Source of the DNA: Lachnospiraceae bacterium
GTDB taxonomy: Bacteria; Bacillota; Clostridia; Lachnospirales; Lachnospiraceae
Assembly (NCBI GenBank): GCA_017635395.1
Contig: JAGBLN010000058.1
Location: forward strand, 1-64,000
Length of the DNA stretch: 64,000 bases
Direction: 5' to 3'
Shown here piece after piece: positions 42,946-52,459 of this stretch. The position numbers were made by a program, and so were the translations under genes. Position 1 is the stretch's first letter, and every line of letters starts with the position of its first letter. The notes beneath the pieces are model-generated. The model did no database searches. It worked only from the letters and a program-made list of their open reading frames with translations, and had not been told where the DNA came from.

Positions 42946-45684
42946 TCATTCATCCATAAACAAAGTCACATGCTTCTGCAGATCCTCATATGCCTCATCC
43001 TTCCCATAGCCTGCGCTTAAAGCTTCCTTTTCCCAATGACCCGCCTGCTCTGTATCTTCATCCGTACCGATTGCATTTTTATAGCAGTATGAAAGCATTG
43101 CCATTCCGCAGGCACTTCCCTGATCTGCCGCTTCCTTAAAGCAGCTGAACGCCTCCGTTTCATTCAATGCAGTGCCTTCCCCTGCCAGATAGGCACAGCC
43201 TGTATAGACAAGTGCCTCCTTATTATCCATATCTGCTGCCTGCTTCCAGCAGTTAAACGAAGTCTGAAGATATCCGTCTGCATAATAGATTCGTCCTAAG
43301 TCTACCAGCGCCTCCACATCCCCGGCCTGGGAAGCTTTTTCATACCAGTCCCTTGCCTCCAGCCAGCTGTCGTCACTCGCTATCAGTCCCTTTTCATACA
43401 GGAATCCCAGGAAATACATGCAGTCTGCATCCCCGGCCTCCGCACCTTTTCTGAAGTTTATGGCCGCAGTCTCATAATCAGCGCCGCCAAAGACTCCGTC
43501 ATAGTAGAGTCCGCCCATAAGATACCAGGCTGACACTTCCCCGTGCTCTGCCGCCCTGTTAAACCAGTACTCAGCCTGAACATAATCCGGCTTTCCAAGA
43601 TAATCTGATGAATATACAACACCAAGGCACATCTCGGCATGTGCATTAGGCGTTTCAGCATTAGCCGCCTTCTGATACCACACAACTGCAGTTTCGGGAT
43701 CCGCTTCTCCAAGCTTTCCTAAAAGATAAAGGTCTGCAAGATTGGACATACCTTCTGAATCTCCTACTGTTGACGCTCTCTCATAGCATTCCTTTGCTTC
43801 GTTAATATCGACAGCACCGCTTAGCGTATTGCCGGATTCGTAAGCATCTCCTATATCATTCCATGCACCGGCATCCCCCATTTCCACAGCCTGCATATAG
43901 TATGACATTGCCTTTTCGTGGTCAGGACTTTCGCCGGCAAGCTCAGAAACCTCCGTATCATATGTCCTTCCCAGCATCCTGCAGGCCCTGCCGCTGCCTG
44001 ACGCTACAGCTTTTTCATACCATGCTCTTGCCAGGCCGACATCCGGAATGCCTGTAGTTCCTGCGCCATAAAGCCCGTGCGCACACATATCACCGATAGA
44101 GATCATCGCATCCATATCACCACGGTCAGCGGCTGTACAGTACCACTCATAGGCCAGATCCTTATCACTCTCGACACCTTTTCCGTCACGGTACAGCTCC
44201 GCTATGGCTGTCATCCCGGCAGTACTGCCAGCCTCGGCTGCCTTGTTATACCATACTGCTGCCTCCTGCAGATCAGGGGCAGTTCCTTCTCCGTAACGGT
44301 ATGCCCGGGCGACACCAAGCATAGCCTCCGCATTTCCAGCCTCTGCAGCAGCCTTAAAGAAAGCCAGCGCATCCCGGAAATGATCATCAGCACTAACCTT
44401 TTCCTTTTTTGCAGTATAAATCCCCGCTATATTGTGGTCTATAATGCCTGAATAATACGGATACTCAGTCTTTGCACGCTCATACCACTCCATGGCCTTG
44501 CCATAATCAGTATCAATACCTGCCAGGCCATACTGATATGTAGCTCCCAGTTCATACATGCTGAGCGCCCTTACATCCTTCCGCTCGCTTTCCAGCGCTT
44601 TCTCAAAATAACTTATGGCAGTTATACCGTCTGCATTAAAGCCAGCTTCCCCGCCACGGATCATTTTGCCAAGGTAAAGTTCAGCATCGACACATCCCAT
44701 GGCCTCTGCTGTTTCGTACAATTCTCTGGCCCGTGCATAATCAACTGCAACGCCCTTTCCCTCCAGGTACATTCCACCCAGACCTATGTTTGAAAGTGCA
44801 CTACCCTGCTCCACGCCGGTCTCGTAGTCCTTCAGGGCCTCCTTATAATCATACTCACGCTCGCTAAGTGCTCCTAAGTAAAACCAAACATCAGCCTTTC
44901 CCTTATCCGCTACTGACTCAAAGACCTTACGTGATGCGTCATTGTCATCAGTCCCCTGGTACTGTGAATAGAATAAGAGCTCGCCCTGTCCGATACTCTT
45001 ATTGATACTATAACTCCTGATCAAAAAGAATCCGCCAAGGCCGAGTACAATCAGTAAAACAACTGCAGCCGCGATTATACCGAAGGATTTGTTTACACCT
45101 TTTTCCGGTTCCGGCTCATACTCTTCATCCTCATTATGCAGAAGCTCATAAAGTTCCTGAGCGCTAGTGGCACGGTCGCCTGTCTTGGCATTCCTTACTA
45201 TTTCTGCAATATCTTCCCCGATTTCCTCAGGAGTATCCCCGGCTAAGGCTTCTTCATCAGTCTTCTGCAGTATCACCGCCACATGGTTTCGAAGGCTTTC
45301 AATGCTTTCAGCCAATGGCGGCGTTAAGGCATCCAGCCAGTGAACGCGGCTCAGATAATACTCCAGTTCAGGGTTCATCAGGTCATCAGTCAATTTAAAA
45401 GGCACTATGGTCAGTCCCAGCTTGAAGGCCATAGCCACTTCGTTCATAACCTGTTTTGACTTATTAGAATCTTCCGTATAGATAAGAACAAAAACACTGG
45501 CTTCTGCCATTGCATCGCTGATAGCCGTGGCCCATTCCTGACCGGGCATGATACCCCTGGGCGCATACCAGCAGCGAATACTATGGCTTTCAAGATCCGC
45601 CACTATTGCATCCGCAACATTTTTATTCTTAGAAGAATAGCTTATGAAAACATCATGTTTGGAGTTTCTGTTTATTTCTGCCAT
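42946..45684 (-). CDS. TIR domain - TM helix - Sel1-repeat protein
   Basis: 912 aa. An N-terminal TIR domain (about 8-140) has HDVFISYSSKN at the start, CWYAPRGIMPG in the middle, and Glu82 in SKQVMNEVAMAF at the position of the catalytic Glu of NAD-cleaving TIRs. After an acidic linker there is one membrane helix (201-222). Residues about 235-890 are a long array of some 17 Sel1-type repeats with alternating AxxWYxKAAexG and LGxxYxxGxG patterns. Topology should put TIR inside and the Sel1 solenoid outside, with no signal peptide. Sel1 arrays bind protein or sugar ligands. The combination could be a receptor or an anti-phage sensor. No Thoeris (ThsA-like) partner is adjacent. Clear promoter and terminator, so monocistronic. 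Confidence 0.88.
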   Translation of the reverse strand: MAEINRNSKHDVFISYSSKNKNVADAIVADLESHSIRCWYAPRGIMPGQEWATAISDAMAEASVFVLIYTEDSNKSKQVMNEVAMAFKLGLTIVPFKLTDDLMNPELEYYLSRVHWLDALTPPLAESIESLRNHVAVILQKTDEEALAGDTPEEIGEDIAEIVRNAKTGDRATSAQELYELLHNEDEEYEPEPEKGVNKSFGIIAAAVVLLIVLGLGGFFLIRSYSINKSIGQGELLFYSQYQGTDDNDASRKVFESVADKGKADVWFYLGALSEREYDYKEALKDYETGVEQGSALSNIGLGGMYLEGKGVAVDYARARELYETAEAMGCVDAELYLGKMIRGGEAGFNADGITAISYFEKALESERKDVRALSMYELGATYQYGLAGIDTDYGKAMEWYERAKTEYPYYSGIIDHNIAGIYTAKKEKVSADDHFRDALAFFKAAAEAGNAEAMLGVARAYRYGEGTAPDLQEAAVWYNKAAEAGSTAGMTAIAELYRDGKGVESDKDLAYEWYCTAADRGDMDAMISIGDMCAHGLYGAGTTGIPDVGLARAWYEKAVASGSGRACRMLGRTYDTEVSELAGESPDHEKAMSYYMQAVEMGDAGAWNDIGDAYESGNTLSGAVDINEAKECYERASTVGDSEGMSNLADLYLLGKLGEADPETAVVWYQKAANAETPNAHAEMCLGVVYSSDYLGKPDYVQAEYWFNRAAEHGEVSAWYLMGGLYYDGVFGGADYETAAINFRKGAEAGDADCMYFLGFLYEKGLIASDDSWLEARDWYEKASQAGDVEALVDLGRIYYADGYLQTSFNCWKQAADMDNKEALVYTGCAYLAGEGTALNETEAFSCFKEAADQGSACGMAMLSYCYKNAIGTDEDTEQAGHWEKEALSAGYGKDEAYEDLQKHVTLFMDE

Positions 45685-45712
45685 ATTTCCACCTATTTTT
45701 CCACTAAATTGT

Positions 45713-45718
45713 ATTATA
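45713..45718 (-). promoter_or_regulatory. Extended -10 promoter of the TIR-Sel1 gene
   Basis: On the minus strand TGGTATAAT lies about 30 bases upstream of the ATG, with TTTAGC 18 bases before the hexamer as a weak -35. A ribosome site AGGTGG follows. Confidence 0.6.
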
Positions 45719-45769
45719 CCATAGTGTACCCCTTATGCTAAACCGAAATACCCGTTCAGGGTGCTAGTG

Positions 45770-45798
45770 TTGAAAAATTGTCATTATTAAAATATAAT
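45770..45798 (+). promoter_or_regulatory. Promoter of the DUF624 / AraC genes
   Basis: TTGAAA (45770-45775) and TATAAT (45793-45798) are 17 bases apart, about 45 bases upstream of the DUF624 gene. It probably drives both plus-strand genes. Confidence 0.75.
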
Positions 45799-45843
45799 GG
45801 TTTACGATTGCTTTAAGCAAATTTATGGAGTACAGGTGTTACA

Positions 45844-46533
45844 ATGGCGGATAATGAAAAAAACAACAAACCTGAAGAAGTTCGGGAAGAGCCACAGATT
45901 TTGACTCCTGTCCAGCGTTTCAAAAAAATGTTCGACTGTTTAGGCGATCTTTTTGTCCTGAACATTTTTTTCACGGTTTCCTGCCTTCCAATCTTTACCA
46001 TCGGGGTCGCATTTACTGCCCTTTATACAGTTACAAACAAAATGATACGCAACGAAGAAGGTCCCATTGCAAAGGAATACATCAAGGCTTTTAAGGACAA
46101 TTTTAAGCAGGGCACGGCAATCTGGCTGATAGACCTGGCATATATCGCCCTTATGGCCGGCGAGTATTATTACGTAATCACCCATGAAGATAATCTTTCC
46201 AAGTTCCTTTTTATACTGGTTGGCGTGGAATTTTTTCTTTTTGCTTTTGCTTACCCGCTTCAGTTCCCGCTTCTGGCAAGATACAACAACAGCACCGGAA
46301 GGATCATATTTAATTCGCTTTTACTAGCTGTTTCACATCCCGGCGCATGGTTTAAAATGTTTTTTATCTGGGCATTTCCTTTTGTCCTTTATTATTTTAA
46401 TTTAAAAGTGAGACTGTACACCTGGTATCTTTGGGGAATGATACTTACGGCGCTTTTTGCATATATCTGTTCTATGTTCCTTGTTCCCTTCTATGAAAAA
46501 ATAGAGGGACAGGCTGCGGATAAAGCCGAATAA
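45844..46533 (+). CDS. DUF624 (YesL-like) membrane protein
   Basis: 229 aa. The opening RFKKMFDCLGDLFVLNIFFTVSCLPIFTIGVAFTALY and the repeated hydrophobic segments (five predicted helices) are typical of DUF624/YesL. In Firmicutes these proteins are encoded beside carbohydrate ABC transporters and two-component or AraC regulators, but their biochemical role is not known. Here it sits 38 bases before an AraC gene and next to a xylose/xylo-oligosaccharide cluster, in keeping with that pattern. A good promoter precedes it; the ribosome site is modest. Confidence 0.85.
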   Translation: MADNEKNNKPEEVREEPQILTPVQRFKKMFDCLGDLFVLNIFFTVSCLPIFTIGVAFTALYTVTNKMIRNEEGPIAKEYIKAFKDNFKQGTAIWLIDLAYIALMAGEYYYVITHEDNLSKFLFILVGVEFFLFAFAYPLQFPLLARYNNSTGRIIFNSLLLAVSHPGAWFKMFFIWAFPFVLYYFNLKVRLYTWYLWGMILTALFAYICSMFLVPFYEKIEGQAADKAE

Positions 46534-46571
46534 ACATTTTTTATTACTTTTTAATGGGGGGTGCTGTCGTT

Positions 46572-47501
46572 ATGACAGAAAAAAAGAGAAACGGAATACC
46601 GGAGCAATATAAACAGCCTGATGATGCTGATACCGCCTTTTCGAGAACTGTCAGGAACAGCAAGGAACTGGTGTATTACACATTATCCACTCACATCAGG
46701 ATATGGTATAACAACCAGACTGACGGATATGACATTCATTCACACGATGCATTTGAAATGTGTCTTTGTGTGAAAAATAATTATGAAGTTCATGTGACCA
46801 ATGATGTCTATGTACTGAACGAGGGGGATATTCTTATCATACCTCCCCATACACTGCACGAAGTTATAAACTCACAATATGGCATCAGGTTCATATATCT
46901 TCTGGAACTGAATCATTTCTTTAAATCCCAGGATTTTAAAACCATAGAGCCTCTTCTGATCAACGGTTTTCTATGCAACAGTGAGACATGTCCTGATATA
47001 TATGACAATGTCTACAAGCTGCTGATGGAAATGAATACCGTATACTTTACCAACAGCAACTTCTGGGAAACTACCGTATATACCAAGATGTATCAGGTCT
47101 TTACGGAACTTTCTAAACACTCTGAGAATGCCCTAAAGGAAGAGACGCCCAACCTGTCACAGTCCATTAACCGTATTAATGCGTTGCTCCGATATATTGA
47201 TATCAATTATTCCGAAGATATTTCTACCGAACAGGCTGCGGAATACACCGGTTTTTCCAAATATCATTTCCTTAGACTTTTTAAGCTTCAGACCGGTTAC
47301 ACCTTTCATGACTATCTGACTTTAAAAAGGATGAGAGTTGCAGAAGACCTGCTTTTAACCGATATGTCCGTAACAGAGATCGCATTCCAGACAGGATTCA
47401 ATACACTTCCGTCCTTCTGCAGAACATTCAAAAAATATACAAGCTATTCGCCCAGCGAATACAAAAAGCTCAGACTCTCAACGATTGAGAATGAAGTCTG
47501 A
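46572..47501 (+). CDS. AraC-family transcriptional regulator
   Basis: 309 aa from ATG 46572, preceded by GGGGGGTG; the earlier in-frame ATG overlaps that site. An N-terminal cupin-like sensor (about 40-130, HSHDAFEMCLCVKNNYEVHV then LNEGDILIIPPHTLHEV) should bind the sugar inducer. The C-terminal double helix-turn-helix (about 205-305) shows ISTEQAAEYTGFSKYHFLRLFKLQTG and MSVTEIAFQTGFNTLPSFCRTFKKYTSYSP. It is a likely regulator of the adjacent transport and xylose genes, whose two main promoters share 21-bp-spaced direct repeats. A perfect bidirectional terminator follows. Confidence 0.9.
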   Translation: MTEKKRNGIPEQYKQPDDADTAFSRTVRNSKELVYYTLSTHIRIWYNNQTDGYDIHSHDAFEMCLCVKNNYEVHVTNDVYVLNEGDILIIPPHTLHEVINSQYGIRFIYLLELNHFFKSQDFKTIEPLLINGFLCNSETCPDIYDNVYKLLMEMNTVYFTNSNFWETTVYTKMYQVFTELSKHSENALKEETPNLSQSINRINALLRYIDINYSEDISTEQAAEYTGFSKYHFLRLFKLQTGYTFHDYLTLKRMRVAEDLLLTDMSVTEIAFQTGFNTLPSFCRTFKKYTSYSPSEYKKLRLSTIENEV

Positions 47502-47534
47502 AGAAAAGCTGATCACAAATATAAGCCAAAATCG

Positions 47535-47574
47535 AAAAAGCATATCCGACGTCATCAGATCGGATATGCTTTTT
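47535..47574. terminator. Bidirectional terminator after the AraC gene
   Basis: A 15-bp perfect stem (AAAAAGCATATCCGA / TCGGATATGCTTTTT) with a 10-base loop and T-runs in both directions separates the plus-strand regulator from the minus-strand transport operon. Confidence 0.9.
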
Positions 47575-47604
47575 CTTTAGCGTTACCAACTTATGGGATA
47601 AATT

Positions 47605-47757
47605 GTAACTGTTCAGAACCTATCGGTTCTTCCAGTTACGGCAGCCCGCAATGAATGATTTGCTTCGCAAATGGCGGGCTGCCATAACCAATTTACTCTT
47701 CAGTACGCCCTCAGCAGCAAGTGCTTCGGGCTACCCTAAATAGTGGTATGTTTTTTT
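47605..47757 (-). repeat. Hairpin-rich repeat, copy 3
   Basis: A copy of the 38.0-kb repeat in reverse orientation, immediately after the stop of the second permease gene. It keeps all three hairpins with compensatory changes: GCAGCCCGC/GCGGGCTGC where the 38-kb copies have GCAGCCTGC/GCAGGCTGC. The T-run at its outer end may allow it to work as a terminator of the ABC operon. Confidence 0.85.
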
Positions 47758-48687
47758 TTAGCTCTTTACACCGCCAAGGGCTACACCTGCGATAATGTAC
47801 TTCGATAATATCAGATATATAATGATAAGCGGTAATACCGTAAGCGTAAGACCCATATATACTGAACCGTATTCGGTCTTGTAAATATCTCCGCGAAGGA
47901 GGCTGACCATTATGGGCATCGTATATTTCTTACTGTCTGTAAGAAGTACGAGAGGTGTAAACAGGTTGTTCCAGCTGTTAACGAAACAGAATATAGCCTG
48001 AGTCGCTATAGCCGGCTTCATCATCGGAAGCACGATGGTGTTGAATATTCTAAACTCTCCCGCACCGTCAATACGTGCAGCCTGTACTATTTCCATCGAT
48101 AATGTAGGATACAGATACTGTCTCATAAAGAACACCGTAGCCGGTGCCGCAATAGCGGGAAGTATCAGCATTGACAGTTTGTTTGTCATTCCAACTGCGT
48201 ATACCGCCTGGTAAAAACCTATCATGGTGACCTGTGCTGGTATCATCATGACACCAATGATAAACTTGAAGAATGCGTTCTTTAACTTCCAATCATATGC
48301 TACCAGCGCATAGGCTGTGAGTGACGAGAAATAAACAGTAAGTAATGTCGATCCTGTGGATATGATCAGTGAGTTCAACAGACCGACAGCCGGATTAAAG
48401 GACTTACCGGTCAGGATCTGAAAATTCTGTATCACGTATGTGGACGGGATCAGCGATAATGCATGTTCCTGAATCTGTACAGTCGATCTGGTGGAATTGA
48501 CGATCATGATCCAGAAAGGAAATATACTGAGCAGGGCCAGCAGTATACATACCGTATGTATGCCAAACTTTACAATAAAGTTCTTCGCTCCAGCATTTTT
48601 ATCCGCAACTACATTGACACGGATAGCCTTTTTGCCCTCTGCTAATTCAGTCTTTTCTGTATTCTGCTCCTTAACTTCATCTGCCAT
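47758..48687 (-). CDS. Carbohydrate ABC transporter permease (MalG type)
   Basis: 309 aa. An N-terminal tail of about 30 residues is followed by six membrane helices. The cytoplasmic loop that docks the ATPase reads VQAARIDGAGEFRIFNTIVLPMMKP, the EAA motif of CUT1 sugar permeases. It pairs with the MalF-type permease encoded just upstream, whose stop overlaps this start by one base (TAATG). No ATPase gene is in the cluster, so a shared MsmK-type ATPase encoded elsewhere is expected. Confidence 0.92.
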   Translation of the reverse strand: MADEVKEQNTEKTELAEGKKAIRVNVVADKNAGAKNFIVKFGIHTVCILLALLSIFPFWIMIVNSTRSTVQIQEHALSLIPSTYVIQNFQILTGKSFNPAVGLLNSLIISTGSTLLTVYFSSLTAYALVAYDWKLKNAFFKFIIGVMMIPAQVTMIGFYQAVYAVGMTNKLSMLILPAIAAPATVFFMRQYLYPTLSMEIVQAARIDGAGEFRIFNTIVLPMMKPAIATQAIFCFVNSWNNLFTPLVLLTDSKKYTMPIMVSLLRGDIYKTEYGSVYMGLTLTVLPLIIIYLILSKYIIAGVALGGVKS

Positions 48688-49658
48688 TATGCTTCACCTC
48701 CTTTTTTTTCAGATTTTTTAGATACTCCTGTATACTTTGCCTTTCCATCAGTATCCTTTTCCCTGAGCAGCAGGAACAGGATCGATGAGAAGAACATTAT
48801 GATAAAGAACATTATCATACTTGCTGCAGCTGCCCTGTTATACAGATAACTTCCACTGAATGCCTGATTGTAAATGAATACAGATGTAGTCAGGGTTGCA
48901 TTATCAGGACCGCCTAAAAGGAACAGCTTCGGTATATCAAACATATTGAGACCACCGATAAGGCTCGTTACAAGAGTAAACAAAAGTATCGTCTTTATAT
49001 TAGGTATCGTAATCTGCCAGAATACCTGCCATCTGCTTGCACCGTCAACTTCTGCAGCCTCAAATATTTCAGGATTGATTCCCAATACACCCGATATGAG
49101 GATGAGCATTGTATAGCCATACCACATCCAGAACTGAATGAATGCCACAAGACCTCTGGCCATTCCCTTACTTATAAGGAAATTATGTGCTTCTTTGAGT
49201 ATTCCGACTTTCACCAAAATATCATTTACAGGACTGACAGGATAATCAAAAAGTGATTTGAAAAGAATTGCTATTGTAGCCGCTGTTATAATGTTAGGCA
49301 TGTAGATAAGTACCTTATATATTCCCTGCCCCTTAAGCTTCCACCTTCTATCCGTAAACCACGCTGTCAGCAGAAGTGCCAAGCTTAACTGAGGTATGAA
49401 GTTACACAGCCAGATAAGAAATGTATTTCCAAGAGCACCCTGAAATACAGGATTGGTTAATACCTGCTGGAAATTTTCAAACGGATTTTCAAGGACATGA
49501 ATTTCACCGGGTACCACGCCCTTCAGATCAGTAAATCCGATAAAGGCAGTGAAAAGGATAGGATAAAGCTGAAATACAAGGAAGGCAATCGCAAAAGGAA
49601 GACTGAAAATATAACCATATTTGCCATATTTGACCATACCGGTCTTCTTCTTTCTCAT
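48687..49658 (-). CDS. Carbohydrate ABC transporter permease (MalF type)
   Basis: 323 aa with six predicted helices and the EAA loop EAAEVDGASRWQVFWQITIPNIK. It belongs to the CUT1 family that carries oligosaccharides. It lies between the lipoprotein binding protein (117 bases upstream) and the second permease (one-base overlap). The neighbouring GH3 enzyme, xylulokinase and epimerase suggest xylose-containing oligosaccharides as substrate. Confidence 0.92.
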   Translation of the reverse strand: MRKKKTGMVKYGKYGYIFSLPFAIAFLVFQLYPILFTAFIGFTDLKGVVPGEIHVLENPFENFQQVLTNPVFQGALGNTFLIWLCNFIPQLSLALLLTAWFTDRRWKLKGQGIYKVLIYMPNIITAATIAILFKSLFDYPVSPVNDILVKVGILKEAHNFLISKGMARGLVAFIQFWMWYGYTMLILISGVLGINPEIFEAAEVDGASRWQVFWQITIPNIKTILLFTLVTSLIGGLNMFDIPKLFLLGGPDNATLTTSVFIYNQAFSGSYLYNRAAAASMIMFFIIMFFSSILFLLLREKDTDGKAKYTGVSKKSEKKGGEA

Positions 49659-49775
49659 TTTAACCTCCGTAAGTTAATTGGTTGTTTCTGTTTTGTTTAA
49701 AATTAGGGCGATGGAAGCTCGTTCCATCGCCCCTTCATCATTTTTAATAATTATTCTACTGTAATACTGTAATAA

Positions 49776-51227
49776 TTATTCTACTGTTACGTCAAGGTTA
49801 GCAGCTACGTTCTGCTTGAAATCAGCGATTGCCTGATCTCTGGTCTTCTGACCTGATGTGTACTGACGTACCTGATCTCTCCAATACTGGTTGATCGTCT
49901 CATCGTACTGAGTCAGGTTCTTACCGTTTGCATAGCTGTTAGCTTCGCCGAATACATCGAACATGTTCTGTCCGCCAAGGAAATCAAGTGTTCCGTCTGA
50001 CATAGCCATAACTGTTGCGGAAGCTACGCAGTCCTTTGTGCCGCCTTCGCCGTTAAGAGTACCGTTAGCCCACTTATACTGAAGACCGTCTTCTGTGCAG
50101 TCAAGTGTGATCCACTCGATGATCTGTCCAACAGCTTCCTTCTTTGCAGAATCCTTGTTAGCGATTACCCATGTGCCGCCCCAGAAGAAACCAACGGGAG
50201 GTGCGCAAACTGCCCAGTCACCGTATGTTCCTTCACCAACAGCTGTACCACCGCAGTTAGGAGCAAGTGTGTAGTTGATGAGCCATGCAGGACCGAAGAA
50301 ACCGAAGATACCCTTTGAGCCTTCGCCCTTCATATCTGCGAACCATGCATCTGACCAGTCCTGAGTATCATTGTGATAATCGTTCTCCATGAGTTCCATA
50401 GAGTAGTCAAGGAATGCTTCTCTCTTAGGATCGATAACTAACTTGCCATCTACGATCCAGCCCTGATCTGAGCTGTTCTCGATAGCGTGCCAGATATCAC
50501 CGTCACCGGAAACGATACCGTATCCGCTATCCTTAAGTGTTGCAGCTGCCTCATAGAACTTATCCCAGTTCTGTGAGCCTGAACCGATGATCTTAGCGAT
50601 TTCATCAGGATCATCTGTTCCGAATACTTCCTTAGCGATTGAACGTCTGTAGATGAACGCACCGCCGGTTGCCTGGTAACCAAGACCTACAACCTTGCCA
50701 TCGGGATTTGTTCCGATATCAACAGTGTACTGAGCGATCTGTGCTTCGTCGATCTTAGCCTGAGTGTCGATTCCGAGATCATCATAAGGGCAAGCGAAAG
50801 ATGCCATATCGCCCTTTGTATACTTCAGTACGAAAGCTGCCTCTGCGCAGTAGATATCAGGAGCATCTGCTCCGCCTGCTGCAAGTGCCTGGTCAAGTGC
50901 AGGCTGATAAGCACCTTCTGTTGTAGCGATGATTGTTGTGTTGATCTCATAGTTGAAATCAGGATGAGCTTCCTTGAACTTCTCGATCATGCCGGGAACT
51001 TCGTCTGTGAATGCCCAAACATTGATTGTGCCACCCTCTGCGGATCCGCCTGTGGTATCACCACCAGTGGTATCGCCGCCAGTGGTATCGCCACCGGTCT
51101 CAGTTCCACCGGTCTCGGTTCCTGTTGAAGGAGTACCTGTGTCGCCACTTCCGGTACATCCGGCTGTCATTGATGCTACCATACATGCACTGAGTGCGAT
51201 GGCCATAGCACGCTTGAATACTTTCAT
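49776..51227 (-). CDS. Sugar ABC transporter solute-binding lipoprotein
   Basis: 483 aa. A lipoprotein signal with Cys near residue 24 (SMTAGC) is followed by a Gly/Thr-rich linker that includes three GGDTT repeats (DNA repeats near 51055-51100). The rest is a family 1 extracellular binding fold (INVWAFTDEVPGMIEKFKEAHPDFNYE at the mature start, then DAPDIYCAEAAFVLKYT and GFFGPAWLINYTL). It captures the oligosaccharide outside the cell and delivers it to the two permeases. Strong AAGGAGG site. Its promoter carries the direct-repeat motif shared with the GH3 gene. Confidence 0.92.
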   Translation of the reverse strand: MKVFKRAMAIALSACMVASMTAGCTGSGDTGTPSTGTETGGTETGGDTTGGDTTGGDTTGGSAEGGTINVWAFTDEVPGMIEKFKEAHPDFNYEINTTIIATTEGAYQPALDQALAAGGADAPDIYCAEAAFVLKYTKGDMASFACPYDDLGIDTQAKIDEAQIAQYTVDIGTNPDGKVVGLGYQATGGAFIYRRSIAKEVFGTDDPDEIAKIIGSGSQNWDKFYEAAATLKDSGYGIVSGDGDIWHAIENSSDQGWIVDGKLVIDPKREAFLDYSMELMENDYHNDTQDWSDAWFADMKGEGSKGIFGFFGPAWLINYTLAPNCGGTAVGEGTYGDWAVCAPPVGFFWGGTWVIANKDSAKKEAVGQIIEWITLDCTEDGLQYKWANGTLNGEGGTKDCVASATVMAMSDGTLDFLGGQNMFDVFGEANSYANGKNLTQYDETINQYWRDQVRQYTSGQKTRDQAIADFKQNVAANLDVTVE

Positions 51228-51314
51228 TCTTTTAACCTCCTTAATACTTTGGAAACCCTCTCAGAACTCTCATATCCTAAAAGAATTTCCGTCCCATATT
51301 TCCCTACATTCAAC

Positions 51315-51377
51315 ATTATACAAAAGGTGCTAAATCATTACTTATCAATTATTGCGAAACTTTTAACAAATGTTGCT
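51315..51377 (-). promoter_or_regulatory. Promoter and AraC-type direct repeats of the transport operon
   Basis: Reading on the minus strand: AGCAAC (plus 51372-51377), TCGCAA (51352-51357; the GCAA cores are 21 bp apart), TTGATAAGTAAT (51337-51348), then 22 bases after TTGATA a TATAAT at 51315-51320. The 41-bp block 51337-51377 aligns without gaps to 57954-57994 upstream of the GH3 gene. Confidence 0.65.
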
Positions 51378-51379
51378 CA

Positions 51380-52435
51380 TTATTTAACAAAAAATTTATA
51401 AATACTTTCAGAATGATAATGCTCATCCTTGTCAAATATCGGCGATTTTACATCTGATTCCTCAAAAAGGTTCATTGCATTTGGTATATATTGCGGTTCT
51501 AAGCACATTCCGCTGCGATCAGTGTACTTCGCGCCGCCTTTACCATTCTGTTCGCCGATAAGGTTGCCTGAATAGAACTGTGTTCCGGTCTGATCAGAGA
51601 AAAGCTCCATGCAGATTCCGCTTTCCTCTGAATATAAAGTAGCAAAACGCCTTATATTTCCCGTACCGCCATTTACCACATAGTTATGGTCGTATCCGCC
51701 TACGTAATCCAGCTGAACATCATCTGCATTGATATCCTTGCCGATCTGCTTGGGGCTGCGGAAATCAAAGACAGTGCCTTCAACCGGAGCATTTTCACCT
51801 GTAGGAATGGATTTCGCATTAACCACCGGATTGTAAGCATCTGCATAAAGGGTAAGAATATGATCCTCTATAGATCCCTTATTATGTCCCTTCAGATTAA
51901 AATACATGTGGCTTGTCATATTGATAACGGTCTTTTTGTCAGGAATCGCATCATAAGTGATCCTGAGCTCATTATCCTCACTTAACGAATAGGTAACGGT
52001 CATAGTCAGCCCGCCGGGAAGTCCCTGCTCCAGATCGTTAGTCTTACACATCATGGTGATGCATGCATCATTATCCTGGGGAAGGACCGTCCACACCTTT
52101 TTATCGGTTCCGTTGTAACCGCTGTGAAGATTGTTTTCGTTATCATTGCAGTCCATCTGGTATGTCACGCCGTCGATAACAACCTTTCCGTCCTTTACAC
52201 GGTTGGCATTTCTTCCTATTATTGCTCCGAAAAATGCACATCCCTGCTCATATTCGCTAAGACTGTCATATCCAAGCTGAACATCCGTCAGTTCACCGTT
52301 TTTATCGGGAACAAACAGATTGGTAACAGTTGCACCAAAACTTATTATGGTCGCTGTCATTCCGGAACTGTTTCTTATGGTATAGGCGTTGACGATCTCA
52401 CCATCCTTCGTCTTGCCAAACACATTAATGCTCAT
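51380..52435 (-). CDS. galM: Aldose 1-epimerase (mutarotase)
   Basis: 351 aa from ATG 52435 (AGGAGG nine bases upstream; a GTG eight codons earlier lies before that site). It interconverts alpha and beta anomers of aldoses. The family features are NLFVPDKNGELTDVQLGYDSL near the start, the FFGAIIGRNANRVKDG segment, the catalytic His in TSHMYFNLKGH and Glu in MCLEPQYIPNAMN. Within this cluster it probably supplies the xylose anomer used by the isomerase. It lies 24 bases after xylB. Confidence 0.92.
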   Translation of the reverse strand: MSINVFGKTKDGEIVNAYTIRNSSGMTATIISFGATVTNLFVPDKNGELTDVQLGYDSLSEYEQGCAFFGAIIGRNANRVKDGKVVIDGVTYQMDCNDNENNLHSGYNGTDKKVWTVLPQDNDACITMMCKTNDLEQGLPGGLTMTVTYSLSEDNELRITYDAIPDKKTVINMTSHMYFNLKGHNKGSIEDHILTLYADAYNPVVNAKSIPTGENAPVEGTVFDFRSPKQIGKDINADDVQLDYVGGYDHNYVVNGGTGNIRRFATLYSEESGICMELFSDQTGTQFYSGNLIGEQNGKGGAKYTDRSGMCLEPQYIPNAMNLFEESDVKSPIFDKDEHYHSESIYKFFVK

Positions 52436-52459
52436 TTTACCCTGCCTCCTTTTTGGCAC

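Noticed and set aside
42946..45684. Thoeris anti-phage system
   Set aside because: No ThsA-like SIR2/SLOG effector is adjacent, and a membrane helix with extracellular Sel1 repeats is not part of known Thoeris proteins.
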